Assembly: GCA_017577365.1 (NCBI GenBank)
Contig: PKRJ01000075.1
Span: 1 to 14,459, forward strand
Length of the DNA: 14,459 bases
Source: Gammaproteobacteria bacterium
GTDB taxonomy: Bacteria > Pseudomonadota > Gammaproteobacteria > Steroidobacterales > Rariloculaceae
Reading direction: 5' to 3'
In this document: positions 13,856 to 14,459 of the stretch, piece by piece
Numbering within the stretch: the stretch's first letter is position 1
Layout of the letters: every line of letters begins with the position of its first letter
Position numbers and translations under genes: made by a program
Notes under the pieces: model-generated
The model's input: only the letters and a program-made list of their open reading frames with translations
The model's database searches: none
Told to the model about the DNA's origin: nothing

Positions 13856-14459
13856 ATGATTCGCCTGGCCATGTTGCTCGTCGGCGCGCCGGCTTTCCGC
13901 CGGCGCTGGCGGGTATTGCCGGTCGTCGGCGCGCTGTGGATCGCGGTCGGTGCCTTCCTGATCGTGGACGCCACCGACGGCGAGCTGCGCTTCGCCACGG
14001 ATGTGCTCGGACTCGTGCTCGCGCTCGAAGGGGCGCTCTCGCTGCTCGCGCTGCTTTTGTCGCCCGCGGAGATGCGGCCCGCGCTCATGTGGCGCGCGGG
14101 CGTCCTGCTCGCGCTCGGCGCGCTGATACTGCTGCCGCTCGCCGCTGACGAAGTGGCCGACCGCGTGCTGTTCGGCGCGGCATTTCTCGTGGACGGTGCG
14201 CTTCGCGTAGGCGCTGCGTGGGTCGTGCGCTTCGCAGGGTGGCGCGGCGCGGTGGGGTTCGGGCTGCTCCAGCTCGTCGCCGCATTTCTCGTCATGGGTA
14301 ACTGGCCCGTCCATCACGGCTACGTGGTGCCCATGGCGCTCGGCTTCGTGCTGATCTCCTCGGGCTGGGCGCTCTGCGTGCTCGGCACGCAGCTGCGGAA
14401 CCTCGCGCCGGGCGCGTCGATCACCACGCTGCCGATGTTCTTCGCGCGCGGCTGGTACG
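13856..14459 (+). CDS. Polytopic membrane protein resembling HdeD/DUF308, 3'-truncated by the window edge
   Basis: An ATG at 13856 with a strong GGGGGGAG site upstream opens a frame of 201 codons that is still open at the window end. The visible part has about six hydrophobic segments in pairs with short charged links: WRVLPVVGALWIAVGAFLIV, VLGLVLALEGALSLLALLL, AGVLLALGALILLPL, a segment around VLFGAAFLVDGALR, GAVGFGLLQLVAAFLV and VPMALGFVLISSGWALCVL. Repeated helix pairs containing LVDGALR-like turns are what I associate with the HdeD/DUF308 family, whose E. coli member takes part in acid resistance. After about residue 185 the sequence turns soluble (LAPGASITTLPMFFARGW), so a further domain may follow outside the window. 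It lies 64 bp after the multicopper oxidase on the same strand and may be read through with it. Confidence 0.7.
   Translation, partial: MIRLAMLLVGAPAFRRRWRVLPVVGALWIAVGAFLIVDATDGELRFATDVLGLVLALEGALSLLALLLSPAEMRPALMWRAGVLLALGALILLPLAADEVADRVLFGAAFLVDGALRVGAAWVVRFAGWRGAVGFGLLQLVAAFLVMGNWPVHHGYVVPMALGFVLISSGWALCVLGTQLRNLAPGASITTLPMFFARGWY

Noticed and set aside
12691..14295. Minus-strand 534-codon open frame opposite the multicopper oxidase and the membrane protein
   Set aside because: Low-complexity Ser/Thr/Pro/Arg-rich composition, and it spans two genes with clear features on the plus strand.
1..14459. CRISPR array or insertion sequence
   Set aside because: No regularly spaced repeats of CRISPR length, no transposase motif and no terminal inverted repeats were seen on either strand.

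Overview
The window looks like chromosomal DNA of a GC-rich gammaproteobacterium, or a close relative. The support is LpxH (lipid A synthesis, so a Gram-negative outer membrane), a FolD whose visible motifs match the enterobacterial type, and a Pro-Arg-His tRNA cluster beside folD, an order I recall from pseudomonads. No 16S or species marker is present, so the genus stays open.

Layout. 1-774 (+) is the 3' part of a serine/threonine protein kinase cut by the window edge. 753-3075 (-) is a housekeeping block read right to left: folD, a periplasmic cyclophilin, lpxH. 3303-3880 (+) is a tRNA operon, Pro(UGG)-Arg(UCU)-His(GUG), with a good sigma70-type promoter in front. Its tRNA-Arg gene is split by a 249-nt group I intron inside the anticodon. 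The catalytic core (P1, P3, P4, P7, P8 and the terminal G) can be traced by hand. 4132-6774 (+) is a secreted G8-domain/beta-helix protein collinear with the animal hyaluronan-degrading proteins CEMIP and TMEM2. 6775-7389 is poorly coding, with one doubtful reverse-strand ORF and a perfect GC palindrome. 7390-9267 (+) is a NERD-nuclease/UvrD-helicase fusion. 9327-11280 (-) is an alpha/beta hydrolase (DUF900 type) followed by a DedA membrane protein. 11456-14459 (+) is a copper module: a SCO1/SenC protein, a multicopper oxidase 2 bp downstream, then a membrane protein resembling the HdeD/DUF308 family that runs off the window.

How the genes fit together. The lpxH-cyclophilin-folD-tRNA part is old, conserved gammaproteobacterial context. 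The stretch from about 3890 to 9270 reads as accessory DNA: by eye its GC is lower, functions are unrelated to the neighbours, non-coding sequence is present, and it sits directly 3' of a tRNA gene. I found no integrase and no duplicated tRNA end, so a mobile island is only inferred. The SCO1-oxidase pair is tightly coupled and probably handles periplasmic copper. A 16-bp inverted repeat and a 10-bp-phased direct repeat lie in the divergent promoter region that it shares with the hydrolase.

The strongest points for follow-up are the group I intron splitting a tRNA-Arg(UCU) anticodon after the wobble base, and the bacterial CEMIP/TMEM2 homologue.
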